Positions 32,860-42,464 of a stretch of DNA of 64,000 nt are shown here, piece after piece; positions within the stretch are counted from its first letter, which is position 1; every line of letters starts with the position of its first letter. Source of the stretch: CAVTJX01 sp963735175 (GTDB taxonomy: Bacteria; Electryoneota; RPQS01); assembly GCA_963735175.1 (NCBI GenBank), contig CAVTJX010000016.1, positions 620,001 through 684,000 on the forward strand, given 5' to 3'. A program made the position numbers and the translations under genes. Below the pieces are notes generated by a model, which had not been told where the DNA came from, ran no database searches, and worked only from the letters and a program-made list of their open reading frames with translations.

Positions 32860-34148
32860 CTACGTCTCGTAGGTTAAAGACCCGGGCGACAGTTGCTCCG
32901 TGTCGCTCCAGAAACCGGGATAGGAAACCGCCACGCAGGCCGCGTCGTCGATCACGGTTCTGCCGTTCGCCACGAGTCCGGCGATACCAAAGGCCATGGC
33001 GATGCGATGATCTCCCGCGGTCTCAATTTCCGCCCCCTGCAACGCGCCCGTTCCCGTCACCGAAAAACCGTCGCTCCACTCTTCGACTTCCGCTCCCATA
33101 CGGCGCAGATTATCTATTGTCAGCCACAAGCGGTCTGCTTCCTTGAGCCGTAACTCTCCGACGTCATGGAAAGTGCTTTTGCCCGCAAGTGACGCCGCCA
33201 GCACCGCCAGGATCGGAACCTCGTCGATGAGTTGCGCCGCCGTCACCGCCGTCACTGCGAAGGCACGCATGCTGCCCGCATTGATCCGTAGTGTCGCCTG
33301 CTCTTCGCCCGCCATTGTCGTCCCCCCGGTCAGCGCCAGGGGCGCGCCACCGTCTCGCAGCAAATCTACATAGTGGATTCGCTGCGAATTGACCAGCAGG
33401 CCGGGCAGTTCCAGGCGCGATTCGGGGATAAGCAGCGATGCCACCGCCCAGAATGCCGCCGAAGACGGGTCCGCCGGGATCTCCGCCGACAGCGCTTCCG
33501 CATCGAGTGTCACCGCGGCGGGATTCACGGCCAACGAACCGTCCCAGTCGAGGTTCAATCCCAGCAGCCGCTCGGTATGATTCCGCGTGGGAATCGCTTC
33601 GCGGTAGCGCGTGATGCGATCCGCGCGCAGCGCCGCCAGCAATACCGCCGTCTTCACCTGCGCGCTGGGAACAGACGCCTCAATCGTTACGCCGCGCAGC
33701 GGCATACCTACGATGTGCGCCGGCAGATGCCCATGGTGGAGCGTGATCTGCGCGCCCATCTGCGCAGTGGTTCGGCCACGCGTTCCATGGGACGCTGCGA
33801 GAGCGACGCATCGCCATGCAGGATCCATTCGCCGTCATGCCCGGCGAGAATCCCCATCAACAGCCGCGCGGTCGTGCCGGAATTGCCGCAGTCGAGTTCC
33901 CCCGACGCGCAACCCGCCGGCCCCTCAATGATGACGTCGTCACTGCGCTCTGTCACCTGCTTACCCAGTTGCCGAAGGCAGATGAGTGACGTCAGCGCGT
34001 CGTCTCCCGCCGCATAGCGCGAAAGCCGCACCCGGCCGTCAACATACAGCGACAACAGGGCGCGGCGATGGGAAATCGACTTGTCTCCGGGCAGCCGCAA
34101 GACTCCGCGCAGCGGCCCGCGAGCAGGCGTGATGACGGCACGACTCAT
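32860..34148 (-). CDS. aroA: EPSP synthase (one frame break)
   Basis: About 430 aa. Joins shikimate-3-phosphate and phosphoenolpyruvate. N-terminal 'LPGDKSISHRRALLSL' and 'DCGNSGTTARLLMGIL' with 'DASLSQRPMERVAEPLR' are in the first frame; after a change near 33765, 'PSAQVKTAVLLAAL', 'DPSSAAFWAVA', 'DEVPILAVLAA', 'LRLKEADRL' and 'GDHRIAMAF' follow in the second. All catalytic residues seen in the family appear present. ATG at 34148, 15 bp after the aroF stop. Confidence 0.94.
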
Positions 34149-34163
34149 CGGCTTGTCATTCGT

Positions 34164-35190
34164 TTACCGGCCCCGGGGCCAACTGCGGCCCACCAGCGGC
34201 GCCAGTTGCGCCAGTTCCCGTGCCAGCTCATCCAACTGCGCCGGGTGCAGCGACTGGTAACCGTCCGAGAGCGCCGCTGACGGCAGCGGATGCACTTCCA
34301 CCATCACGCCGTCCGCGCCCGCCGCAATCGAGGCCCGCGCCAGCGCCAGCACGATGTCGCGCCGCCCGGTGGCGTGCGACGGATCGGTGATGATCGGCAG
34401 ATGCGACAGCGCCTTGATCACCGGTACGATCGACAGGTCCAGCGTGTTGCGCGTGTAGTCGGAAAACGTGCGAATGCCGCGCTCGCACAGAATCACGTTC
34501 GGATTGCCCTCGGCCAGAATATACTCCGCCGCGCCCAGGAACTCCTCCAGCGTCGCCGCCACGCCGCGTTTCGAGCAGCACGGGCTTGCCCGTCCGTGCC
34601 ACGCGCTTCAGCAGCACGTAGTTCTGCATGTTGCGCGCGCCGATCTGGATGATGTCCACATAGCGCGCCGCCAGCGCGGTACTTTCTTCGTCGACGGCTT
34701 CGCTGACCACGGGCAGCCCCACGCTTGCGCGCACGTCCGCCAGCAGTCTTAACGCCGCTTCGCCAAGACCCTGAAACGAATACGGCGAGGTGCGCGGCTT
34801 ATACGCACCGCCCCGCAGGAGCTGCGCCCCGGCGGCCCGGGCACGCTCGGCCATTTCAAAGAGTTGCTGTCTCGATTCCACGGCGCATGGCCCGGCCACC
34901 AGCGTCAAGTCCTTGCCGCCAATCGCCACTCCGCCCACGTGGATGACGGTATCGTCCGGATGATTTTCACGGAGCACCAGTTTGTAGGGTTGCGTTATGC
35001 GCATCGACTGCATCACGCCCGGCAGCGACTCCACCAGCGCGGGATCAAGGGGACCGGTGTTCCCCGTCACACCCACGGCCGTGCGAAGCGAGCCGGGCAG
35101 CACCTGCGCGGTATATCCCGCCCCCTCGATGGTCTCGACCACCGCTTGTATCTGCTCGTCTGTCGCATCACGTGTCATTATCACCAGCAT
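34164..35190 (-). CDS. aroF: DAHP synthase, type I-beta (one frame break)
   Basis: About 340 aa, entry enzyme of the shikimate pathway (PEP plus erythrose-4-phosphate). An N-terminal ferredoxin-like regulatory domain (MLVIMTRDATDEQIQAVV..., about 1-70) is typical of the Thermotoga-type enzyme and may mediate feedback inhibition. Catalytic core: 'LVAGPCAVES', 'LLRGGAYKPRTSPYSFQGLG', 'IQIGARNMQNYVLL', then 'LLKRGVAATLEEF' if one extra G near 34567 is ignored, 'ILCERGIRTF', 'ITDPSHATGRRD' and 'MVEVHPLP'. ATG at 35190 has a GGGG(A) site. First gene of the aro operon. Confidence 0.94.
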
Positions 35191-35312
35191 ATCTGTTTTC
35201 CCCGGCCGGTCAGCATCCGATGCCGCCCACACCGTAAAATACGTAACAAGTTACCGAATTCACCTGTTCACCGTGCCTGAAAACGCTTTCACTACGGCTT
35301 CGTAATCAACGA

Positions 35313-35341
35313 TTATACATAAAGGAAACGTAATTATCCAG
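35313..35341 (-). promoter_or_regulatory. Sigma-70-type promoter for the aro operon
   Basis: Minus strand: TGGATA (35336-35341), 17-bp spacer, perfect TATAAT (35313-35318). About 120 bases upstream of the aroF ATG. Confidence 0.6.
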
Positions 35342-35460
35342 TAGCAGGCGACGAATTAGGCGGACTGTTGTCGTGTAAGACCATACAAAATAACAGTATA
35401 GAGCTTTTATTCACTGACAGGACGGATGCACTGGCAAATGGTCTCACGTGGTGAACATTC

Positions 35461-35490
35461 TGGAATTCTCTGACAATTCTCGGCTATAAT
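35461..35490 (+). promoter_or_regulatory. Possible promoter for the thioredoxin-NHL gene
   Basis: TATAAT at 35485-35490 with a poor -35 (TGGAAT at 35461-35466, spacer 18). About 170 bases upstream of the start at 35659. Confidence 0.35.
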
Positions 35491-35658
35491 TCCATAGTCC
35501 GGATAGTTGCGTACCTGTCTGAACTCCCGGTGTCCGAGTGAAGTTCCGACTCCCTCGTCCAGTTAATTTCAGCCATAAGTTACGTCTGGAACTTTTATTG
35601 GACAATCGGAGTCTATTAAGCACAGGTTTCCCGCTTCTTTATTCCTTCAATTCCTCCC

Positions 35659-37750
35659 GTGAAACGTAAAAAATTGTTTATCCTCGGCTTTGCCGTCTTA
35701 ACCGCGAGCGCCGTTGCGCTTGCTGGTCCAGATCGGCAGCAATGGCCGGGAAGCCTATCCGGGAGACGCATTCCCATTCGCTTCCATTGCCGAGGCCCGG
35801 GCAGATTCCAATTTAAAACCTATCATGCAGAAAGTCGCCCTGCCAACTCAGCGCGTTCGCGCGCCCGAATTTCCCAGGGATTTCGCCTGGGTGAACACCG
35901 ACCGGCCGCTCTACATCAAAGAACAGCTTAAAGGCAGCGTCGTGGTGCTCGATTTCTGGACATATTGCTGCATCAACTGCATGCACGTGCTTCCTGATCT
36001 CGAATACATCGAACAGAAATACGCCGGACAGCCGGTAGTGATTGTGGGTGTGCATTCGGCGAAGTTCGACAACGAGGGCGACCGGCGCAACATCGAAACC
36101 GCCGCGTCGCGTTACCATATCGCGCATCCGGTGATCGTCGACGAGCGCCACCGCATCTGGTCGGAATACGGCGTGCGCGCCTGGCCGACGCTGATGGTGA
36201 TCGACCCCGAAGGTCGCATCGTGGGCGCGCTTTCGGGCGAAGGCAACCGTGAAGCGCTCGATGCCGTCGTTTCCTCGCTCTTGGAGGAAGGACACGAGAA
36301 AGGCACACTCGCCGCGGCGCCGCCCATGTTCCAGCGCAAGGGCCGCGTGCCATCCGCTTCGGGACTCGCTTTCCCGGGCAAGGTGCTGGCCGAGCCGTCG
36401 GGCAAATTTGTATTTATCTCAGACTCCAACCACGACCGTGTGATCATTGCGGATCCGACGGGCAAGGTGATGGCCATCGCGGGCTCGGGCAAAGCGGGGC
36501 AGGCGGATGGCGCCTTTGCCGCGGCGGAGTTCAACAACCCGCAGGGCCTCGCCTATGACAGCGCCGCGAATCTGCTGTATATCGCTGACACGGATAATCA
36601 TCTCATCCGCAAACTGGATCTCACAGCGAAGACCGTCGAGACCATCAGCGGGACGGGCGAACAGGTTTACGACCGCGTCGGCGGGAAGATGGGCCGCGAG
36701 CAGGGGCTCAACAGTCCGTGGGATCTGAGCCTTGTCGCCGGCGATCTGTTCATCGCGATGGCCGGATCACACCAGCTCTGGGTGCTGAATCTGAAATCAA
36801 GAATTGCGCAGGTGTGGGCGGGCTCTGGCATGGAAGACATCATCGACGGCACGGGTTCGCATGCCGCGCTGGCGCAGTCATCGGGAATTGTGCGCAAGGG
36901 CGACTGGCTCTATTTCGCCGACAGCGAAGTGAGTGCCATCCGCCGCGCTAATCTACAGACGCGGGCGGTGGAAACGCTCGTCGGCCGCGGCCTGTTTGAC
37001 TTCGGCGACCGTGAGGGCGGGCTGAACAGCGCACTCTTGCAGCACCCGCTGGGCGTGTCGGTGTACGGCGACGACATTCTGGTGGCTGATACGTACAACC
37101 ACAAAATCAAGCGCATCAACGAGGCCAAACGCGAGATTCGCACGCTGGCCGGAACGGGTAGTCCGGATACCAATCCTTACAAACCTGCAGAACTTGCACT
37201 CTATGAACCGGGCGGACTGTCGGTGCGCGGCGATACGCTTTACATCGCCGACACGAATCACGACCGCGTGATAGAGTACCAACTCGCCAACGGCCACTGG
37301 CGCGAGTTCGAATTGAAGGGTCTGCAAATGGAGGCGGTGAAATCCATGGACCTCGCCAACGCGCCGCTGGTGGACGTGCCGCTGGCGCGCGACAAGGATC
37401 TGCGCCTGCGCATCTTTCCCGAGCTTCCGCGCAATGTGCATGTCAACCGCGAAGCGCCCATCAACTACACGATCGCCGCCAATGGCAACAGCGAGATCGC
37501 GCCCGTCGAAGGCCTCATCAAGTCCCATAAGCTGCCCTTTGAAGTCGTCGTCTCCGGCGCAACACTGCAAGCCGGCAAGGAGTATCCGGTCACGCTGACC
37601 TTCGCCTACTGCACCGACGAAAACGAGAGTCTTTGCGTCCCGGTCACGCTCGCGTGGCGGCTGAAGACGAGCGCAGACTTCGGCGCCGCCAATCGCGTGG
37701 ACCTCTCGCAGAAGGTGGAGGCGCTGGAGGAGATGGGAGCGAAGCAGTAA
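35659..37750 (+). CDS. NHLRC2-like thioredoxin/NHL-repeat protein (one frame break)
   Basis: About 695 aa. A GTG start at 35659 gives a signal peptide (KKLFILGFAVLTASAVALAG); the frame changes near 35740. A thioredoxin-like domain follows with 'LDFWTYCCINCMHVLPDLEYIE' (redox pair in CINC) and cis-Pro region 'RAWPTLMVIDPEG'. Then six or so NHL blades: 'ADTDNHLIRKLDL', 'ADSEVSAIRRANL', 'ADTYNHKIKRIN' and 'ADTNHDRVIEY'. A C-terminal beta domain of about 120 aa ends it. The order Trx-NHL-beta matches the NHLRC2 family. Probably periplasmic; substrate unknown. Confidence 0.85.
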
Positions 37751-37796
37751 AATGAAGCTCGAAATTCGAAGTTCGAATCAGAATGGGACGGATGCG

Positions 37797-37826
37797 AAAA
37801 GCGGGAGCCGCAAGGCTTCCGCTTTT
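37797..37826 (+). terminator. Terminator of the thioredoxin-NHL gene
   Basis: 13-bp stem AAAAGCGGGAGCC/GGCTTCCGCTTTT (one G-T pair), loop GCAA, followed by TATT. Confidence 0.75.
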
Positions 37827-37853
37827 TATTGCCGCCACGGCGAAGGGGTGAAA

Positions 37854-37920
37854 GCGGGCGGGTCGCGCGGGAGACAGGGTGAGCCAGGATGGGAGATCGT
37901 GCCGCTTGACCCACCCCTAC
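37854..37920 (-). repeat. REP element, copy d
   Basis: Minus-strand copy with ends GTAGGGGTGGGTCAAGCG and TCCCGCGCGACCCGCCCGC. It is about 15 kb from the RAYT locus and shares the internal ACCCTGT-TCCCGCG stretch with copy b. Confidence 0.7.
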
Positions 37921-37987
37921 TGGCGTGGGGATGCAAATGCTTTTAGGCTTTGGGAAGTACAGACGACACGACATGCCGTGTCCCTAC

Positions 37988-38021
37988 AAGAAGCGGGTGC
38001 CTTACGGCGCCCGCGTTTCTT
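37988..38021 (-). terminator. Terminator downstream of deoC
   Basis: Imperfect stem AAGAAGCGGGTGCC / GGCGCCCGCGTTTCTT with loop TTAC, 25 bp past the deoC stop on the minus strand. A short palindrome with GACACG/CGTGTC arms lies just beyond it (about 37952-37974). Confidence 0.6.
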
Positions 38022-38046
38022 CGACTTCTTAAGTCAGGAGCGCTGG

Positions 38047-38721
38047 CTAAACCACGGCGAGCGCCTCCTGCATAATCTTTACACCGGCGCTGGTGCCAAG
38101 CCGTGTCGCACCCGCCTCGATCATCGCCAGGGCGTCCTCATAGCTGCGGATGCCGCCCGCGGCTTTGACGCCGAGGCCCGCGGGCGCTGAGATCGAAGCC
38201 ATTAAGCGCACGTCTTCGAGCGTCGCGCCGCCGGTGCTGAAGCCCGTCGAGGTCTTCACGAAATCGGCCTTTGCTTTAACGCACAATTCGCAGGCGCGGC
38301 GCTTCTCCGCGTCGGTGAGCAGCGCGCACTCAAAGATCACTTTCAAGATCGCGCCACCGTCGTGGCAAGCCTGTGCAAGGTCCGCGATTTCCGCGCCGAC
38401 CCAGTCGAATTGCGCGGCCTTCATGCCGCCGATCCACAGCACCATGTCGATCTCGCGCGCGCCGAGCCGCATCGCTTCCGCCGCTTCCGCGAGTTTCATC
38501 GCGCTCGTTGCCGCGCCGAGCGGAAAGCCCACCACCGTGCAGGTTTTCACCGCGCTGCCTTCCAGAAAGCGGGCGGCCATGGAAACATACACCGGATTCA
38601 CGCACACGGAGGCGAAGGCATGCTCACGGGCCTCGCGGCAGAGCTGCTCGATTTGCGCGGGCGTGGTTTCCGCCTTCAATGCGGTGTGGTCGATGAGGGC
38701 GGCAAGTTGCTCCGGCTTCAC
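38047..38721 (-). CDS. deoC: Deoxyribose-phosphate aldolase
   Basis: 224 aa, cleaves 2-deoxyribose-5-phosphate to acetaldehyde and glyceraldehyde-3-phosphate. 'LIDHTALKAETT' at the N-terminus, 'VVGFPLGA', 'GAREIDMVLWIG', 'LKVIFE' and the Schiff-base lysine K156 in 'FVKTSTGFSTGGAT'. GTG start at 38721 overlaps the tal stop by 4 bp (GTGA). It allows deoxynucleoside carbon to enter the same triose pool as the rest of the operon. Confidence 0.95.
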   Translation of the reverse strand: MKPEQLAALIDHTALKAETTPAQIEQLCREAREHAFASVCVNPVYVSMAARFLEGSAVKTCTVVGFPLGAATSAMKLAEAAEAMRLGAREIDMVLWIGGMKAAQFDWVGAEIADLAQACHDGGAILKVIFECALLTDAEKRRACELCVKAKADFVKTSTGFSTGGATLEDVRLMASISAPAGLGVKAAGGIRSYEDALAMIEAGATRLGTSAGVKIMQEALAVV

Positions 38722-39817
38722 TTGACGGATTCCGCTTTGACCTTTTTCGCGATGGCGTCGATGAGCTGCGCGAACGACGCCGCGAACTTCTGCACACCGT
38801 CCTCGATCAGGTCTTCGGTCGCCTGATGAATGTTAACGCCCGCCGCCGTGACATCGGCAAAGACCTTTTCGGCCAATTCCATGTTATGCAGCAGCAGCGG
38901 CGCGGGGCGGCCATGGTCCATCCACGCCTCCATCGTTTCCAGCGGCATGGTGTTGACCGTCTCGTCCGCCACCAACTCGTTCACATAGATGACATCGGGA
39001 TAGTCGGGATTCTTCGTTGAGGTGCTGGCCCACAGCGGCCGCTGCACCTGCGCTCCCGCCGCCGCCAGTTCCTGCCATTGGGCCGATTTCTTCATGGCGA
39101 GATAATGCCGGTAGGCGAGGCACGCGTTGGCGATGGCCGTCTTGCCCACGAGGTCTTCGCGGCCTTTCTCCAGCAACTGTTTGTCAACCAGGGTATCTAC
39201 GCGGCTGACGAAGAAGCTCGCCACGCTGGCGATTTGCGAAATGTTCTGTCCTTTGTGCAAACGCTCATGCAGCGCCCCGAAATAAATGTCCACCACCTCC
39301 CGGTACTGCCGCAGCGAGAAGAGCAGGGTGATGTTAACGTTAATCCCCTCGGTCAAGAGCGCGCGGATTGCCGGCATGCCTTCGTCCGTGCCCGGCACTT
39401 TAATCAGCAAATTGGGCCGGTTGACGCTTTTCCACAGCCGCCGGCCCTCTTCAATCGAGCCCTCAGTGTCATGCGCCAGCGTGGGTGCAACTTCGATGGA
39501 CACGAACCCGTCCGTGCCTTTCGAGGCGTCGAAGACGCCGCGCAGCGCATCGCACGCGCGCGCGACATCGGTCACCGCGAGGTGTTCGAAAATCTGCTCC
39601 GGACTCCAATTCCTTCGATACCCTGGTGGATGTCGTCATTGTAGTCGGCGCTGCCGCTGATGGCCTTCTGAAAGATTGAGGGATTCGAGGTCATGCCGCG
39701 CGCGCCGAGGTCGATCAACCGCTGCAGCTCGCCCGATTCCATGAGGTGGCGGCTGATGAAATCCAGCCAGATGGATTGCCCCAGATCGAGAGTTTTTTTG
39801 ATGACAGGATGACTCAC
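38718..39817 (-). CDS. tal: Transaldolase, long form (one frame break)
   Basis: About 366 aa. Moves a dihydroxyacetone unit between sugar phosphates. The first frame gives 'GQSIWLDFISRHLMESGELQRLI' and 'GMTSNPSIFQKAI'; after a change near 39612 come 'FVSIEVAPTLAHDT', 'LLIKVPGTDEGMPAI' (Schiff-base Lys), 'INVNITLLFSLRQY' and 'ASVASFFVSRVDT'. Length and the 'WLDF...' start match the long transaldolases found in actinobacteria, cyanobacteria and tal-pgi fusions. GTG start at 39817 with GGAG upstream. Confidence 0.93.
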
Positions 39818-39859
39818 CGATGGCTCCGTCGTTGTGATTGAGGGTAGTACGCGCGGCGG

Positions 39860-40310
39860 TTACTTGCCGGCCGCTTCGATATCCAGCACTTTGCGGAGCC
39901 GCCGCTCGTGCCGTTCCAGATGCGAGAATTTGGCCTTCAGGAAGGCGCTGACGATTTCTTTCGCCACTTCACCGCCGACCACGCGCGCGCCCAGGCAGAG
40001 CACGTTGACGTCGTCGTCTTCGACACCCTGCCGGGCGGAAAACGTATCCGCCGAAAGGCCGGCGCGCACGCCCTTGATTTTATTCGCGGCCACGCACGCG
40101 CCGACGCCGCTGCCGCAGACGATCAGTCCGCGCTCGGTCTTGCCGTCAATCACCGCGTTGCCCACGGCGCGCGCATAGTCCGGGTAGTCCACGGCCTCCG
40201 TGGAGTTCGTGCCCAAATCGAGCAGGGTGTGCCCCTGCCGCTCCAGCCACGGCACAAGTTCCGATTTTAAGAGGATACCCCGCGTGATCGCAACCGATTG
40301 CGATTTTCAT
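39860..40310 (-). CDS. rpiB: Ribose-5-phosphate isomerase B (one frame break)
   Basis: About 149 aa. Interconverts ribose- and ribulose-5-phosphate. 'MKIAIGCDHAGYPLK' lies in the first frame; after a shift near 40263, 'DLGTNSTEAVDYPDYA', 'GLIVCGSGVGACVAANKIKGVRA' (catalytic Cys) and 'NVLCLGARVVG' follow. ATG at 40310 overlaps the tkt stop as ATGA, with the GGAGG site inside the tkt end. Confidence 0.93.
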
Positions 40311-42314
40311 GCTTTCCTCCCCGCCAGTATCCGCGCCTGCGCCACGACGTGCGCCACGTTGAAGCCGAATTTTTCCATCAATACCTCGCCGGCGCGGACG
40401 CACCGAAGCGATCGAGACCGATGACGCCGCCCGCCAGTCCGGTGTATTTCCACCAGCCGCAGGTCGCGCCCGCCTCGATGGCCAACCGCGCCGTGATTGC
40501 GGCAGGCAGCACCGCTTCGCGATACTCGCGCGCCTGCGCGTCAAACAATTCGAGACACGGCATCGAGACCACGCGCGTGGCAAGACCCTCGGTCTCAAGC
40601 TGTTCGCGGGCTTTCACCGCCAGTTGCACTTCGCTGCCCGTCGCCATCAGGATCAGATCCGGCTTACCGTTCGAAGCTTCGGCCAGAACATACGCGCCGC
40701 GCTCCGGTTGCAGTTTGTACGTGGCCGGATCGAGCGTCATGACACTTTGCCGCGTGAGCACGAGCGCGGAGGGTCCGGCTTTGCGCTCCAGCGCGATGCG
40801 CCAGCATGCCGCGGTTTCATTGGGATCGGCGGGCCGCAACGTCCACAGGTTCGGCGTGGCGCGCATCGTCCAAAGCTGCTCCACCGGCTGATGCGTGGGC
40901 CCGTCTTCGCCGAGGCCGATGGAATCGTGCGTGTAAACGTAAATCACCGGCAGATTGGACAGCGCCGCCAGCCGCACCGACGGTTTCATATAATCGAGAA
41001 AACTCAGAAACGTGCTGCCGAAGGGGATGAACGGTCCCGCGAGCGCGATGCCGTTCAGAATCGCCCCCATGCCATGTTCGCGAATGCCGAAGCGCAGATT
41101 GCGTCCGCCGAAATGGCCCTTTTCGAAATCGCCCAGATCCTTCATGTAGGTCAGGTTCGATTCCGCGAGATCCGCCGATCCGCCGATCAGCCACGGCATT
41201 GCCGGAGCGAGGCGGTTCAGCACTTCTTCGGAGGCTTTGCGGGTGGCAAGCGGCTTATCCTTTGAACTCCAGCGCGGAAGGCGGGTTTCCCAGTCGATCA
41301 CGCGCTCCCTGCCCCAGAAGGCACTCCACTGCCGGGAAAAATCCGGCGACTGTGCCCTGGCCGTCTCAAGTGCCGCGTTCCAATCGGCTTGTAATTTTTC
41401 GCCGCGCGGAATGGCCGCCCGGAAATGCTTCAGCGCCTCGTTCGGGATGTAGAATTTTTTATCTTCGGGCCAACCCAGCTCCCGCTTGGTGGCCGCCACT
41501 TCCTCCTCGCCCAGCGGCGAACCGTGCGCCTTGGAGGAATTGGCCTTGTGAGGCGAACCGAAACCGATGATCGTACGGCAGCGAATCAACGTGGGCCGCC
41601 CGGTTTCATCGATCCCCGCCTGAACCGCCTGCTCCACCGCATCCGCATCGAGGCCGTCCACCGCCAGCACGTGCCAGCCGTAAGCTTCAAAGCGTTTACC
41701 CACGTCCTCGCTGAACGACAAATCGGTGGTACCGTCGATCGTAATGTGATTGTCGTCGTAGAGCAGCACGATGTTGCCGAGGCCCAGATGCCCCGCGAGC
41801 GAAGCCGCTTCCGACGCCACGCCCTCCATTAAGTCGCCGTCCGAACACAAACCGAATACGCGGTAATCGATAAGTTCACGCCCCGGCGCATTGAATGTCG
41901 CCGCCAGATGCTCGCGTGCCATCGCCATGCCCACGATGTTGCCGACGCCCTGCCCCAATGGGCCCGTGGTCGCTTCGACGCCCGGCGTGAGATGCGATTC
42001 GGGATGGCCCGGCGTCTGACTTTCCCACTGGCGAAAATGCTGGATCTGTTCCAGATCGTCATGTCCTTGTAGCCGGTCAAATGCAGCAGCGAATAGAGCA
42101 GCATGGATCCGTGGCCCGCCGACAGCACGAAGCGGTCGCGGTTAATCCAGGCGGGATCGGAGGGATTGAAACGCAGAAATTTCGTGTAGACGACATAGCC
42201 CATCGCCGCCGCGCCCAGGGGTAACCCCGGATGGCCGGAGTTGGCCTGTTGCACGGCGTCAATCGAAAGGGTTCGCAGAGTGTTGATGCAGAGAGTGTCG
42301 AGAGCAGAACTCAT
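40307..42314 (-). CDS. tkt: Transketolase (two frame breaks)
   Basis: About 668 aa thiamine diphosphate enzyme. 'ANSGHPGLPLGAAAMGYVV' and 'FVLSAGHGSMLLYSLLHLTGY' in the first frame; after a change near 42045, 'TTGPLGQGVGNIVGMA', 'GDGDLMEG' equivalent 'SDGDLMEGVASEAASLAGHL', 'LIRCRTIIGFGSPHKANSSKAHGSPLG' and 'EDGPTHQPVEQLWTMRATPN'. The last part 'GLDRFGASAPA' continues after a change near 40383 as 'EVLMEKFGFNVAHVVAQARIL' and ends in TGA overlapping rpiB. ATG at 42314. First gene of the pentose phosphate operon. Confidence 0.95.
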
Positions 42315-42401
42315 GGGGGGTGGGATTCCGGTGAAAGGTGGGAAAGACGCCGCCGGCGGCGCCCGGGCGGACACCGCCGGCTTCGAGAATTGCAGGAACA
42401 G

Positions 42402-42434
42402 ACAGGACGACGGGAGCGGGTCCCGTCGTCCTGT
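42402..42434 (-). terminator. Terminator downstream of the giant Fn3-like gene
   Basis: Perfect 14-bp stem ACAGGACGACGGGA/TCCCGTCGTCCTGT around GCGGG, 30 bp past the stop at 42465. Confidence 0.75.
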
Positions 42435-42464
42435 CACGAACGAAAGCTCATCCGCAACCGCGTT

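Larger units (their letters stand above)
35191..35658. other. Divergent intergenic region between aroF and the thioredoxin-NHL gene
   Basis: 468 bp, AT-richer than its surroundings. It carries a minus-strand promoter at 35313-35341 and a weaker plus-strand one at 35461-35490. The aroF leader of about 115 bases shows no clear attenuator peptide, T-box or riboswitch. Confidence 0.5.
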
